Source: an uncultured Pelagibacteraceae bacterium (GTDB lineage: Bacteria > Pseudomonadota > Alphaproteobacteria > Pelagibacterales > Pelagibacteraceae). From it: a DNA stretch of 64,000 bases. Positions 17,636 through 26,045 of this stretch are shown piece after piece (positions within the stretch are counted from its first letter, which is position 1; the number at the start of each line of letters is the position of its first letter). The translations under genes were made by a program, and so were the position numbers. The stretch lies in assembly GCA_902542975.1 (NCBI GenBank), contig CACBWM010000002.1, positions 62,001 to 126,000 of the forward strand, given 5' to 3'. Below the pieces are notes generated by a model. The model did no database searches, was not told the DNA's origin, and saw nothing but the letters and a program-made list of their open reading frames with translations.

Positions 17636-18219
17636 GCTTGTGTATCAATTAGTAACCAATTAGGATTGGATGATCTGCTATCTTTTGAAAATTTCCAAGT
17701 ATCAAGAACCTTTTTTATTTTTTCAGGATCTCCTGATACCACCTTGTTATCTTTATCTTTAACGCAAGATATGATCTCGCTAACAAATTCAACAGTTACT
17801 TCTAGCATATTTTTATTTTGCTGGTGCTCTTTTATTTCTGCAGAATTAATACCAATAAAAGTTGTTTCTGATAAAAACTTTTTTGCGTCTCTATCTTTAA
17901 TTGCATCTTCAAACTGTTTATAAACACTTTTGTCTAAAAGTGATTTTATATCTTTTAGTTTACCTTTGGCAAAATTTGTTATTATAGTCTCATATGCAAT
18001 TTTTGCCCCTTTTACGAATTCTTTTTTTGCATTTTCATCAAAAGTATTTGCATTTAAATCAACGACTGGTTTTGCAGGTGGCGCTTCATGAGGAAAACTT
18101 GAATTTATATCTTCTTCAAAACCTGTTTTTTTTCCTAAAATTCCTCTTAATCTTAGAAAAATAAATCCAGCAATCATTGCAAGAAGTATGATATCTATAT
18201 ATTCAAAGCTGTAACTCAT
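17632..18219 (-). CDS. Tim44/TimA-family membrane-associated protein
   Basis: A 195-residue protein with one N-terminal hydrophobic helix (about 8-23, IDIILLAMIAGFIFLRL), a proline-rich linker, and a C-terminal Tim44-like domain (from about 65: EFVKGAKIAYETIITNFAKGKLKDIKSLL, then DTWKFSKDSRSSNPNWLLID). The mitochondrial relative tethers the import motor; the bacterial version is membrane-linked and its role is uncertain. The neighbours fxsA and secB (divergent) are the standard alphaproteobacterial context. Confidence 0.88.
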   Translation of the reverse strand: MSYSFEYIDIILLAMIAGFIFLRLRGILGKKTGFEEDINSSFPHEAPPAKPVVDLNANTFDENAKKEFVKGAKIAYETIITNFAKGKLKDIKSLLDKSVYKQFEDAIKDRDAKKFLSETTFIGINSAEIKEHQQNKNMLEVTVEFVSEIISCVKDKDNKVVSGDPEKIKKVLDTWKFSKDSRSSNPNWLLIDTQA

Positions 18220-18277
18220 ATATGTATAATATTTACTATGCTAATAAATTTCAACCTGCTATTTAAGTTATAGACAA

Positions 18278-18703
18278 ATGAACACAGCATTAATCTTGAT
18301 CATTGGGATACCTCTCATCGAAATTTACTTATTTATTAAAATTGGATCTCAAATTGGAGCTTTTAACACAGTTTTATTAATTTTAACTACTGCAGTAGTT
18401 GGGGTTGCGTATGCTAGATTTGAGGGATTTAACACTTTAAAATCAGGAATTGCCCAATTGGTTAAAAATGAAATGCCAGTTTATGAAATTATTTCTGGAG
18501 CAACATTAGCATTTGCAGCTTTCCTATTGATCTTACCGGGTTTTGCTACGGATTTCATTGGGATACTTTTGGTTATTCCTCTTTCTAGAAAAATATTACT
18601 AAACAGGTTTATTAAAAAAAATAAACAAAGGGTAAAGGAAAATAAAGAATTTATAGAGGGAGATTATGAAGATATAAGCGAAGATAATGACAAAAAAATA
18701 TGA
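18278..18703 (+). CDS. fxsA: FxsA family membrane protein
   Basis: A 141-residue inner-membrane protein with three or four helices. The family phrase IGIPLIEIYLFIKIGSQIGAF and GATLAFAAFLLILPGFATDF with GILLVIPLSR are diagnostic. In E. coli, FxsA overproduction relieves phage T7 exclusion by the F plasmid; its native job is unknown. The cytoplasmic tail is lysine- and acidic-rich. secB starts inside its last codons (17-base overlap). Confidence 0.9.
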   Translation: MNTALILIIGIPLIEIYLFIKIGSQIGAFNTVLLILTTAVVGVAYARFEGFNTLKSGIAQLVKNEMPVYEIISGATLAFAAFLLILPGFATDFIGILLVIPLSRKILLNRFIKKNKQRVKENKEFIEGDYEDISEDNDKKI

Positions 18704-19109
18704 AATAATTATAAAATATATCCAAGATCTTTCAGTTGAAATACCAACAGCTGAAACATTTATTTTTAGCCGAGAACATATTACTAAGTATGTCCTTGGT
18801 ATCAATATTTCTACAAAAACCCTAAAAAATAAAATGATAGAGATAGTTACAAAATTAACTTACAAAGATCCACATGAAAATAAAAGAAAATCTCATTTTG
18901 AAATCTCCTTTGCAACAGTAATTAGAATGTTGGGAGAAAAAGTGGATAAAGTAGAGATTGAAAAAATATTACTTTGTGATGTACAAAAAGAAATCTATCC
19001 TGAGCTAGAGACAATTTTAATCAGACTAATTAAAGATTCTGGGTTTCCAGAATTAAAGTTAGATAAAAAAATTGATTTTGATCAACTTTACCTGAAAAAA
19101 TCAAATTAG
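18687..19109 (+). CDS. secB: Protein-export chaperone SecB
   Basis: SecB holds preproteins unfolded for SecA. The 140-residue sequence is divergent but keeps the family pattern: YIQDLSVEIPTAE near the N-terminus, KSHFEISFATVIRM, and the C-terminal FPELKLDKKIDFDQLY (compare PPVNL..IDF..LY). The order fxsA-secB opposite dnaQ is typical and supports the call. Its stop shares the tetranucleotide TTAG with the dnaQ stop on the other strand. Confidence 0.85.
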   Translation: MTKKYEIIIKYIQDLSVEIPTAETFIFSREHITKYVLGINISTKTLKNKMIEIVTKLTYKDPHENKRKSHFEISFATVIRMLGEKVDKVEIEKILLCDVQKEIYPELETILIRLIKDSGFPELKLDKKIDFDQLYLKKSN

Positions 19110-19768
19110 AAATAATTTTTTTTTAATTCTTTTTTCAAAAATGAAGAGTGTTCTTCTAATTCTTCTTTTGTAATTTTAATTATTTTTTTTGAGTAACTAT
19201 TCATAATCAAAGATTTTTTTTCCAATGATTTTTTGTCTTGAAATTCAAAAATTGGTTCTTTTTGATCGATTAAATTAATATATACTTTTGCAAGTAGTTC
19301 ACAGTCTACCAATGCAGTATGTTTTATTCTTCTTGAATTATCTACTCTGAAGCGTTTACATAGTGCATCCAAACTAATACTCGATCCTGGAAATTTATTC
19401 CTTGCAATCTCTAATGTATCAATAACATTGTCTTTGGATATATTTGTTTTATTTATTAAATTAAGTTCGTTGTTTAAATGACCAATATCAAATTCAGCAT
19501 TATGGATGACAATTTTTTTATCCTTAATGAAGTTTAAAAAGTCATCTGCAATATCAATGAATTTTTTTTTGCCTGACAAAAATTCATCGGTATATCCATG
19601 AATTTTAAGAGCACTCTCGGAAACTTTTCTCTCCGGATTCAAATAACAATGGAAAACGTTTTTTGTAGGAATTAAATTATCTAATTCTATACATCCTATT
19701 TCGACTATCCTATGACCATCTTTTACAGATAAACCAGTTGTCTCAGTATCAAGTACTATTTCTTTCAT
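19106..19768 (-). CDS. dnaQ: DNA polymerase III epsilon subunit (proofreading exonuclease)
   Basis: The 220-residue 3'-5' exonuclease has ExoI DTETTGL (7-13, D7 and E9 metal ligands), ExoII HNAEFDIGHLNNEL, and ExoIII HTALVDCELLAKVY. It proofreads replication together with the alpha subunit. The C-terminal tail expected to bind alpha is short. The start overlaps the end of coaE by 20 bases. Confidence 0.95.
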   Translation of the reverse strand: MKEIVLDTETTGLSVKDGHRIVEIGCIELDNLIPTKNVFHCYLNPERKVSESALKIHGYTDEFLSGKKKFIDIADDFLNFIKDKKIVIHNAEFDIGHLNNELNLINKTNISKDNVIDTLEIARNKFPGSSISLDALCKRFRVDNSRRIKHTALVDCELLAKVYINLIDQKEPIFEFQDKKSLEKKSLIMNSYSKKIIKITKEELEEHSSFLKKELKKNYF

Positions 19769-20336
19769 AAAGAATTTTTTTTTTAAGAAAGTTAACTTTT
19801 TTTTTCATTATAATCTTTGTAAAATTGTTATCGACAATATAATTTGCTAGTTTTCTTTTTTTTAACAGAATTATTTGATTTTCCTTGAGACTTTTAAATA
19901 CTTTTACATCAAAGTTAGCTCTTTTTTTAAGTCTTTTTAAAACTTCTTTTTTTTTAGATTTAACAAATAGCAAAACATCATCTTTTTTGTTAAGTTTATT
20001 TTCAATAAGAAGAGGGACATCAAGAACAACCATTTTATTTTTTTTATTTTTTGCTAAAAAAACTTTCATTCTTTTTCTAACTATTGGATGAACTATTGAA
20101 GATATTTTAGTTAAATTTTTTTTATCTTTTTTGATAGCATTAATTAACTGTTTTTTTTTTACAGGAAAAGAATTGATGAAATTTGGTAATTTTTTTTTCA
20201 ACTTAACAAAACAATTTTTATCATTTTTATAAACTCTATTTACTTCCTTATCAGCGTTAAATACCGGGCAATTGAATAATTTAGCAATGAATGACTTACC
20301 AGAACCTATTCCACCCATAACACCAACTCTAATCAT
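19749..20336 (-). CDS. coaE: Dephospho-CoA kinase
   Basis: CoaE phosphorylates dephospho-CoA in the last step of CoA synthesis. The 195-residue protein begins with the P-loop GGIGSGKS (8-15) and shows CPVFNADKEVNRVY, VHPIVRKRM and VVLDVPLLIENKL, the family core. It is unusually lysine-rich, which reflects the AT bias. It sits between an SDR gene and dnaQ. Confidence 0.95.
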   Translation of the reverse strand: MIRVGVMGGIGSGKSFIAKLFNCPVFNADKEVNRVYKNDKNCFVKLKKKLPNFINSFPVKKKQLINAIKKDKKNLTKISSIVHPIVRKRMKVFLAKNKKNKMVVLDVPLLIENKLNKKDDVLLFVKSKKKEVLKRLKKRANFDVKVFKSLKENQIILLKKRKLANYIVDNNFTKIIMKKKVNFLKKKILYERNST

Positions 20337-20340
20337 TTTT

Positions 20341-21081
20341 TTATATGCACCTTCCTCCGTCTACTTCTAATACAGCTCCTGTTATCATGCTTGCTTCGTC
20401 TGAACATAAAAAACATGCAGCGTTTCCCATATCTTTAGGTGTAGAAAATCTACCAATTGGAATTGTTGATAAAAATGCTTGTTTTTTTTCGGGTGTATCA
20501 CCGCCCATAAAAGATTTTAACAATGGTGTTATTCCAGCAACAGGAGCTATTGCATTTACTCTTACTTTATATGGAGCAAGTTCAATTGCCATCGCTTTTG
20601 TTGCAGTTATCATCCAGCCTTTACTTGCATTATACCAATTTAGCTTTGGTCTAGGAGATAAACCTGCGGTTGATGCAACATTTAAAATAACACCTTTTTT
20701 AAGTTTTTTCATTTTTGGAACAAAAAATTTTCCACAATAATAAACTGACTTGGCATTTACGTTAAAAACTTTGTCAAACTCTTTCTCAGTCACAGTTTCC
20801 ATAAATTTAGGCTTATGAGTTACTCCTGCGTTATTTACTATTATATCTATTTTATTATATTTTTTATAAACATGGTTAAATAATGATTTAAAATTTGATG
20901 CTTTTGAAACATCAGCAACAAAATAATCTTGAGACAAGTTTTTTGAAGCCTTTTTTAATAACTTTGAATTTAGGTCTACCATTATTAAATTAGCACCCTC
21001 GTTGGTAAACTTTTCTGCTATACCTCTTCCAAATCCAGATGCTGAACCTGTTACTATTGCAACTTTATTTTTTAATCTCAT
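20341..21081 (-). CDS. Short-chain dehydrogenase/reductase (SDR family)
   Basis: A 246-residue classical SDR: cofactor loop TGSASGFG at 11-18, NNAG at 83-86, catalytic S137, Y150 and K154 (NWYNASKGW), and the C-terminal ITGAVLEVDGG typical of FabG-like oxidoreductases. D36 after the second strand (LIMVDL) favours NAD over NADP. The substrate is unknown. It interrupts the conserved order coaE-aroE-maf, with gaps of only four and three bases, so it is well integrated in the operon. Confidence 0.92.
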   Translation of the reverse strand: MRLKNKVAIVTGSASGFGRGIAEKFTNEGANLIMVDLNSKLLKKASKNLSQDYFVADVSKASNFKSLFNHVYKKYNKIDIIVNNAGVTHKPKFMETVTEKEFDKVFNVNAKSVYYCGKFFVPKMKKLKKGVILNVASTAGLSPRPKLNWYNASKGWMITATKAMAIELAPYKVRVNAIAPVAGITPLLKSFMGGDTPEKKQAFLSTIPIGRFSTPKDMGNAACFLCSDEASMITGAVLEVDGGRCI

Positions 21082-21084
21082 AAT

Positions 21085-21879
21085 TCAATTTTTTAATAAA
21101 TTTATAGTTTCTTCATCAATATCTGGTTCAACATTATGCCAAATATTAAAAGCTTTTTGAGCTTGGTACAGGAACATATTCAATCCATTTTCAAAATTGT
21201 TACCTTTTTGATTTCCTATATTTAAAAATTTCGTCTCAAGGGGATGATAAATTACATCATAGAAAAATTTATTTTTTCCGAATTGACTAAAATCATGTTC
21301 AAAATCATCTTCTTTTTTTAGGCCTATACTAGTTGCATTAATTATCATATCAAAATCTACTAAGTCGCCCCAATCCAATACCATTAAGTCATTAAATGAA
21401 TCTTTTAACTCATCAGCTTTGCCTTTTGTTCTATTGCTCACAAATATTTTTGAAGCATTCATTCTTTTTAACGCATATATTATTGATGGAACTACACCAC
21501 CAGCACCTAGAATAATTATAGTCTTGTTAGTTACATTATAATTTAATTTTTTTATGCTGAGTTCAAAACCGTCGATATCAGTGTTGTGGCCTATTAAATT
21601 TCCATTTTCAACAGAAATGGTATTTATGGATTTTGTTCTCAAAGCATGGCCACTTAAAACATTGATATAGGGAATAATTTCCTTTTTAAAAGGTACAGTT
21701 ACATTAAGACCATTCAACTGACCTTGTTTTAAGTTTTCACATAATTCAGCTAGATCACTTTTATTTGTCTCCAATTTTCCATAAATTGCTTCTAAATTAT
21801 ATTTTTTTATCCAAAAATTATGCAATTTCGGAGATAGAGAATGATCTATTGGATTTCCAATAACTAAAAATTTTTTCAT
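21085..21879 (-). CDS. aroE: Shikimate dehydrogenase
   Basis: AroE reduces 3-dehydroshikimate with NADPH. The 264-residue product shows NPIDHSLSPKLHN (shikimate-binding serines), NVTVPFKKE with catalytic K65, HNTDIDGF with D101, ILGAGGVVPSIIYAL as the cofactor loop and SNRTKGKAD for the NADP phosphate. It overlaps maf by four bases. Confidence 0.96.
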   Translation of the reverse strand: MKKFLVIGNPIDHSLSPKLHNFWIKKYNLEAIYGKLETNKSDLAELCENLKQGQLNGLNVTVPFKKEIIPYINVLSGHALRTKSINTISVENGNLIGHNTDIDGFELSIKKLNYNVTNKTIIILGAGGVVPSIIYALKRMNASKIFVSNRTKGKADELKDSFNDLMVLDWGDLVDFDMIINATSIGLKKEDDFEHDFSQFGKNKFFYDVIYHPLETKFLNIGNQKGNNFENGLNMFLYQAQKAFNIWHNVEPDIDEETINLLKN

Positions 21880-22460
21880 TTATAATTTCCCAGGTACTCT
21901 TTAATATAAATTATAGGTAATCCCATAATAGTATTTTCATCTCCATCAATCGATGTAAATAAATTTCTACCCTCTCCTTCTATTTGATAAACATTGTATG
22001 CATACAGGATTTCGTCTGTTATTTTTTCTAAATATTCTTTTAATTGTTTGTCTGAAAAATTTTTCATTGTAAGGTACGCTTTATCTGTATAATTCCAAGT
22101 CATTGATCCATTTTTAGATATACAAACAGAACTTATCAATGAATGTTTTTTTCCATTTAATTTTTTTAAGATATTAAAAGCTTCTATCCTATTTTCAGGT
22201 TTTGAAATTAATTCTCCGTTTAAATCTATTACACTATCTGCACCAAGGACTAAAACATCATAATTTTTTTGGCTAACTTTGTTTGCTTTTAGTTCAGCCA
22301 AATTTTTTGAAATTAATTCTGGAGATGCGCCTTCATTTAATAAACTTTCTTTTACAGGATCCTCATCAATATTTGAAGGAGAGACTACACATTTAATTCC
22401 ATTTTTTTTCAAAATTTCTTCTCTAACTTTACTTTTTGAAGCTAAAATAATTTCAACCAT
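21876..22460 (-). CDS. maf: Maf-like nucleotide pyrophosphatase
   Basis: A 194-residue Maf/HAM1-fold protein that hydrolyses non-canonical or modified nucleoside triphosphates. Landmarks are ILASKSKVREEIL, the conserved VLGADSVIDLNGELISKP and YNVYQIEGEGRNLFTSIDGDENTIMGLP. It lies between ppsR (eight-base overlap) and aroE (four-base overlap), the standard order near alphaproteobacterial origins. Confidence 0.94.
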   Translation of the reverse strand: MVEIILASKSKVREEILKKNGIKCVVSPSNIDEDPVKESLLNEGASPELISKNLAELKANKVSQKNYDVLVLGADSVIDLNGELISKPENRIEAFNILKKLNGKKHSLISSVCISKNGSMTWNYTDKAYLTMKNFSDKQLKEYLEKITDEILYAYNVYQIEGEGRNLFTSIDGDENTIMGLPIIYIKEYLGNYK

Positions 22461-23274
22461 TTTTATTTTGTATTTCGAATATTTTAATTATTGATGCCGC
22501 AGTTTCTTCAACAGATTTTCTAGTTACATCTATTGTTGGCCATTTATTTTTTTTAAATATTTTCTTAGATTGTTCTACTTCAAGTCTAATTTTTTCTAAA
22601 TTTGTGTAATCTGATGCCTCATTCTCTTTCAGTGAATTTAATCTATTTCTTCTTATGTCATAGAGCCTTTCAGCTTCTGTGGTTAAGCCAACAACACATA
22701 GTGTCTTTGATTTGCTAATATCATTTGGGATACTCATATCATTTACAAGTGGAATATTTGAAGTTTTTAATCCCTTGTTTGCAAGATATATAGAGGTTGG
22801 TGTCTTACTTGTTCTGCTAACACCAACCAATATAATATCTGACTCCAAAATGTTTTCGGCATTATTTCCATCGTCATGGTTCATGGTAAATTGTATTGCT
22901 TCAATCCTTTTATAATAATCTTCATCTAAAACGTGTTGAGCACTTGGCTGGTGTGTAGCTCTTTCGTTTAAAATTTTAGAGAAATTGAGTATTAAATCAC
23001 CTAGAACGCCAAAACAAGGAATGTTTTTTTTATTAGCTTCTTCTGCTAGAAACTTTGCTAACTTACTATTTACAACAGTATATAAAATTATTGGACTCTC
23101 TTGTCTTTTAGCATCATTTAATATTGTAGTAATCTGATTTTCGGTCCTTGTAAACGAAAATTGATTTAGATCATAATCAAAGTTATTAAATTGCGCTTTA
23201 AGAGCCATGAATATTCTATCGAGTGTTTCTCCTGTTGAGTCTGATATTAAATAAACCTGGTGTGTATTCTTCAT
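22453..23274 (-). CDS. ppsR: Pyruvate, phosphate dikinase regulatory protein (DUF299)
   Basis: A 273-residue bifunctional kinase/pyrophosphorylase of the family that switches PPDK or PEP synthase by threonine phosphorylation. The family shows LISDSTGETLDRI at the start, HQPSAQHVLDEDYYKRIEA and the P-loop-like GVSRTSKT at 151-158. Orthologues (RP001 in Rickettsia) flank the chromosome origin opposite hemE, exactly as here. It is the first gene of the leftward operon ppsR-maf-aroE. Confidence 0.93.
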   Translation of the reverse strand: MKNTHQVYLISDSTGETLDRIFMALKAQFNNFDYDLNQFSFTRTENQITTILNDAKRQESPIILYTVVNSKLAKFLAEEANKKNIPCFGVLGDLILNFSKILNERATHQPSAQHVLDEDYYKRIEAIQFTMNHDDGNNAENILESDIILVGVSRTSKTPTSIYLANKGLKTSNIPLVNDMSIPNDISKSKTLCVVGLTTEAERLYDIRRNRLNSLKENEASDYTNLEKIRLEVEQSKKIFKKNKWPTIDVTRKSVEETAASIIKIFEIQNKNG

Positions 23275-23379
23275 GTATAAATCGTTTATAAATTAATTAT
23301 AGAATAAGAAAAACTTTTGATTTAGCAACCAAATCTAACTTTAGTATACGTGTTATCTTTTAATTAACATTTTTATAAA

Positions 23380-23388
23380 TGTGAATAA
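23380..23388 (-). promoter_or_regulatory. DnaA box-like site
   Basis: TGTGAATAA on the plus strand is TTATTCACA on the minus strand. This fits the relaxed box TTWTNCACA exactly and differs by one base from the E. coli consensus TTATCCACA. It lies in the proposed oriC. Confidence 0.55.
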
Positions 23389-23503
23389 CTTATTAACAAT
23401 TTTCATATATATAAAAATGATCAAATAAAGCCTGTTTTAAAGGATTTTTTTTTTAGGATAATGGATAAAAAGTTAATAAAGTGTTGAAATTGAGTAATTT
23501 ACG

Positions 23504-23512
23504 TTATCAACA
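23504..23512 (+). promoter_or_regulatory. DnaA box-like site
   Basis: TTATCAACA has one mismatch to TTATCCACA. It lies 44 bases before the hemE start, in the proposed oriC, in inverted orientation relative to the site at 23380. Confidence 0.45.
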
Positions 23513-23555
23513 ATTCATACTAATAATAAATCTAAATATAATTATCTTATTATAA

Positions 23556-24557
23556 ATGACACCAATAAAAGAATGTTTAATAAATAGTAAAACAGATCTA
23601 GTTCCTATTTGGCTAATGAGACAAGCAGGCAGATATTTGCCTGAATTCAGAGAAATAAGAAAAAATAATCCAAATTTTATAAATCTTTGTTTAAATTCAA
23701 AACTATCAAAAGAAATAACTCTTCAGCCAATAAAAAGGTTTGGCTTTGATGCAGCAATTATTTTCTCTGATATTTTAATGATACCCCACGGACTTAATCA
23801 AAAAGTTGAATTTAAGAAAAACTTTGGACCAAACCTTGAAGATTTCAACATAGACAAATTACTAGAAATTGATGAAGAAAGATTTACAAAAAATTTATCT
23901 TCAATATACCAACTTCTAAATGATTTAAAAGAAAATGAAGATTTAAAAAAAAAAGACATAATTGGTTTTGTAGGAGCTCCTTGGACTTTACTTGTATATA
24001 TGATAAATAAGGTCTCTCCAAAAAATGGTTTAAAAACTAATTTTTTTTCAGACATAGGCTTAATCAATAATTTGTTAAAAATTTTAGATAAATTTATTAA
24101 AATTCATATTAAAAACCAAGTAAATGCAGGAGCCACTATAATCCAAATATTTGATAGCTGGTCTGGACTGATCAAATCCGATTTGGACAAATACTTGTAT
24201 AATCCAACTTTTTCTTTAGTTAATTATACTAAGAGCTTAGGAGTACCAGTGATTTGTTTTCCAAGAGGAATTAAAGACTACAGTCAATTTTGTAAAATCG
24301 TTAAACCAAGTATGATTAATTTAGATTATGACGTTGATCCAAAAAATTTACTCAAAAATATAGATATACCTATACAAGGTGGTTTGCACCCTGAGGTACT
24401 ATTAACAAATAAGGTGCACTTAAAAAAAGAAGTAAATAAATATTTAGATATTTTTAAAGATCACCCATATGTATTTAATCTTGGACATGGTATTCTTCCA
24501 GAAACAAAAATTGAGATGGTAGAGGAATTAGTAAAAATAGTTAGAGACTTCACATAA
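23556..24557 (+). CDS. hemE: Uroporphyrinogen decarboxylase
   Basis: HemE converts uroporphyrinogen III to coproporphyrinogen III in heme synthesis. The 333-residue protein carries RQAGRYLPE at 22-30 with substrate-binding arginines, AAIIFSDILMIP, GFVGAPWTL and NLGHGILPET. It starts the rightward operon hemE-hemH-hemJ beside the origin. hemH begins within its stop codon. Confidence 0.96.
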   Translation: MTPIKECLINSKTDLVPIWLMRQAGRYLPEFREIRKNNPNFINLCLNSKLSKEITLQPIKRFGFDAAIIFSDILMIPHGLNQKVEFKKNFGPNLEDFNIDKLLEIDEERFTKNLSSIYQLLNDLKENEDLKKKDIIGFVGAPWTLLVYMINKVSPKNGLKTNFFSDIGLINNLLKILDKFIKIHIKNQVNAGATIIQIFDSWSGLIKSDLDKYLYNPTFSLVNYTKSLGVPVICFPRGIKDYSQFCKIVKPSMINLDYDVDPKNLLKNIDIPIQGGLHPEVLLTNKVHLKKEVNKYLDIFKDHPYVFNLGHGILPETKIEMVEELVKIVRDFT

Positions 24558-25546
24558 TGAAAGATCACCCGAAAATTAAATTTGGTAAAACTGGAGTTTT
24601 AATTATTAACCTAGGCACACCTGACTCAACAAAATGGTTAGACATTAGACGGTATCTAAAAGAGTTTCTGTCTGATAGAAGAGTTATAGAAGTTAATCCA
24701 ATCCTATGGCAATTAATATTAAATCTTATAATTTTAAATTTAAGACCATCTAAAACAGCAAAAGCCTATAAAGAAATTTGGATGAAAGATATAAACATGT
24801 CTCCATTAATGTATTATACACAAAAGCAAGCTGAAAAAGTTTCAAATTCAATATCAAATGAGGAAATATTAGTAGACTTCGCAATGAGATATGGAAATCC
24901 GAGTATTAAAAGTAAAATAAAAAAATTACATGATAGTGGTTGCGAAAATCTCGTAATTTTACCTTTATATCCACAGTATGCTGCTCCAACCACAGCAACA
25001 GTATGCGATGAAGTTTACAGAACATTAATGTCTATGAGATGGCAGCCTTCACTTAAGATTATTCCCCATTATGAGTCTGATCCTTTGTACATTGATGCTT
25101 TAGTGAACTCCATTAAATTTAAAATTAATGACATAAAATGGAAACCTGATTTAATATTAGCCTCTTATCATGGGATTCCAAAAAAATATTTTGATAAAGG
25201 AGACCCATATCATTGTTATTGTCACAAAACTACAAGACTTATTTCTGAAAAGTTTAAAGAAATCGAAATTAAAACTACTTTTCAATCAAGGTTTGGACCC
25301 GAAGAATGGTTACAACCCTATACTGACAAAACTTTAGAAAGTTTACCAAAAGAGGGAGTAAAAAATGTTCTTGCAATTTGCCCAGGATTCTCTTCAGATT
25401 GTGTAGAAACATTAGAAGAAATATTAATTCAAGGAAAAGAAAGCTTTTTGGAAGCTGGTGGTGAAAATTTTGATATGGTTTCGTGTCTTAATGATAATGA
25501 TGACCATATAAAATTAATTAATAATTTGATTAAACGAAATATTTAA
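24557..25546 (+). CDS. hemH: Ferrochelatase
   Basis: HemH inserts iron into protoporphyrin IX. The 329-residue sequence has VLIINLGTPDS near the start, PLYPQYAAPTTATV, the metal-handling H205 in ASYHGIPKKYF, and CPGFSSDCVETLEEI with the conserved glutamate. The one-base overlap with hemE (TAATG) implies coupling. DPYHCYCHKTTRL holds two cysteines, as in many alphaproteobacterial versions. Confidence 0.96.
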   Translation: MKDHPKIKFGKTGVLIINLGTPDSTKWLDIRRYLKEFLSDRRVIEVNPILWQLILNLIILNLRPSKTAKAYKEIWMKDINMSPLMYYTQKQAEKVSNSISNEEILVDFAMRYGNPSIKSKIKKLHDSGCENLVILPLYPQYAAPTTATVCDEVYRTLMSMRWQPSLKIIPHYESDPLYIDALVNSIKFKINDIKWKPDLILASYHGIPKKYFDKGDPYHCYCHKTTRLISEKFKEIEIKTTFQSRFGPEEWLQPYTDKTLESLPKEGVKNVLAICPGFSSDCVETLEEILIQGKESFLEAGGENFDMVSCLNDNDDHIKLINNLIKRNI

Positions 25547-25549
25547 TTA

Positions 25550-25984
25550 ATGAATTATTATCTTCTTTTTAAATCTTTGCATTTAATTTCAGTTATTTCA
25601 TGGATGGCAGGTCTATTATATCTACCAAGAATTTTTGTGTATCATGCTGAAAATAATGATAATAGAAAAATTTTAGATGTATTTAAGACAATGGAAAAAA
25701 AATTGTATTTTTACATTATGACACCAGCCATGATTCTATCATGGATATTTGGATTGCTTTTAATTCATAGCATAGGATTTCAGCAAATAGGTCAAACGTG
25801 GATGGTATTAAAAATAATATTTGTGATATTACTTACTCTGTATCATTTCTATCTAGGGAAAACCTTAAATCAGTTTAAATTTGATCAAAATACTCATTCT
25901 CATAAATTTTACAGATTAATTAATGAAATACCTACAATTTTGCTTATTTTGATTGTTTTTGTTGTAATATTTAAGCCTTTATAG
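25550..25984 (+). CDS. hemJ: Protoporphyrinogen oxidase HemJ
   Basis: A 144-residue membrane protein with four predicted helices. The family start YLLFKSLHLISVISWMAGLLYLPRIFVYHAE contains conserved His, Trp and Arg, and later KIIFVILLTLYHFYLGK holds another histidine. HemJ oxidises protoporphyrinogen IX and replaces HemG/HemY in many alphaproteobacteria; its position after hemEH supports this role. A hairpin straddles its stop codon. Confidence 0.92.
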   Translation: MNYYLLFKSLHLISVISWMAGLLYLPRIFVYHAENNDNRKILDVFKTMEKKLYFYIMTPAMILSWIFGLLLIHSIGFQQIGQTWMVLKIIFVILLTLYHFYLGKTLNQFKFDQNTHSHKFYRLINEIPTILLILIVFVVIFKPL

Positions 25985-25988
25985 GCTT
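25973..25988 (+). other. Perfect hairpin across the hemJ stop codon
   Basis: AAGCCT-TTAT-AGGCTT forms a 6-bp stem with a four-base loop, and the hemJ stop (25982-25984) sits in it. No T-run follows, so it is not a classical intrinsic terminator. It lies about 57 bases upstream of rho and could act on hemJ 3' stability or read-through into rho. Confidence 0.35.
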
Positions 25989-26045
25989 GAAATCTTTCAA
26001 ACAGATTATTATATTAATATTATCTAATTACAAACCTCCCAAATT

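Larger units (their letters stand above)
23275..23555. other. Putative chromosomal replication origin (oriC) between ppsR and hemE
   Basis: A 281-base gap, the longest in the window, separates divergent ppsR and hemE. The same gene pair flanks Cori in Caulobacter and the origin in Rickettsia. The gap is almost pure AT, holds DnaA-box-like 9-mers (23380-23388 and 23504-23512 best; weaker TTATTAACA at 23390-23398 and AATGGATAA at 23460-23468), and has T/A runs that could melt (23440-23455). Genes for several kb on each side run away from it. It must also hold both divergent promoters. Confidence 0.7.
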
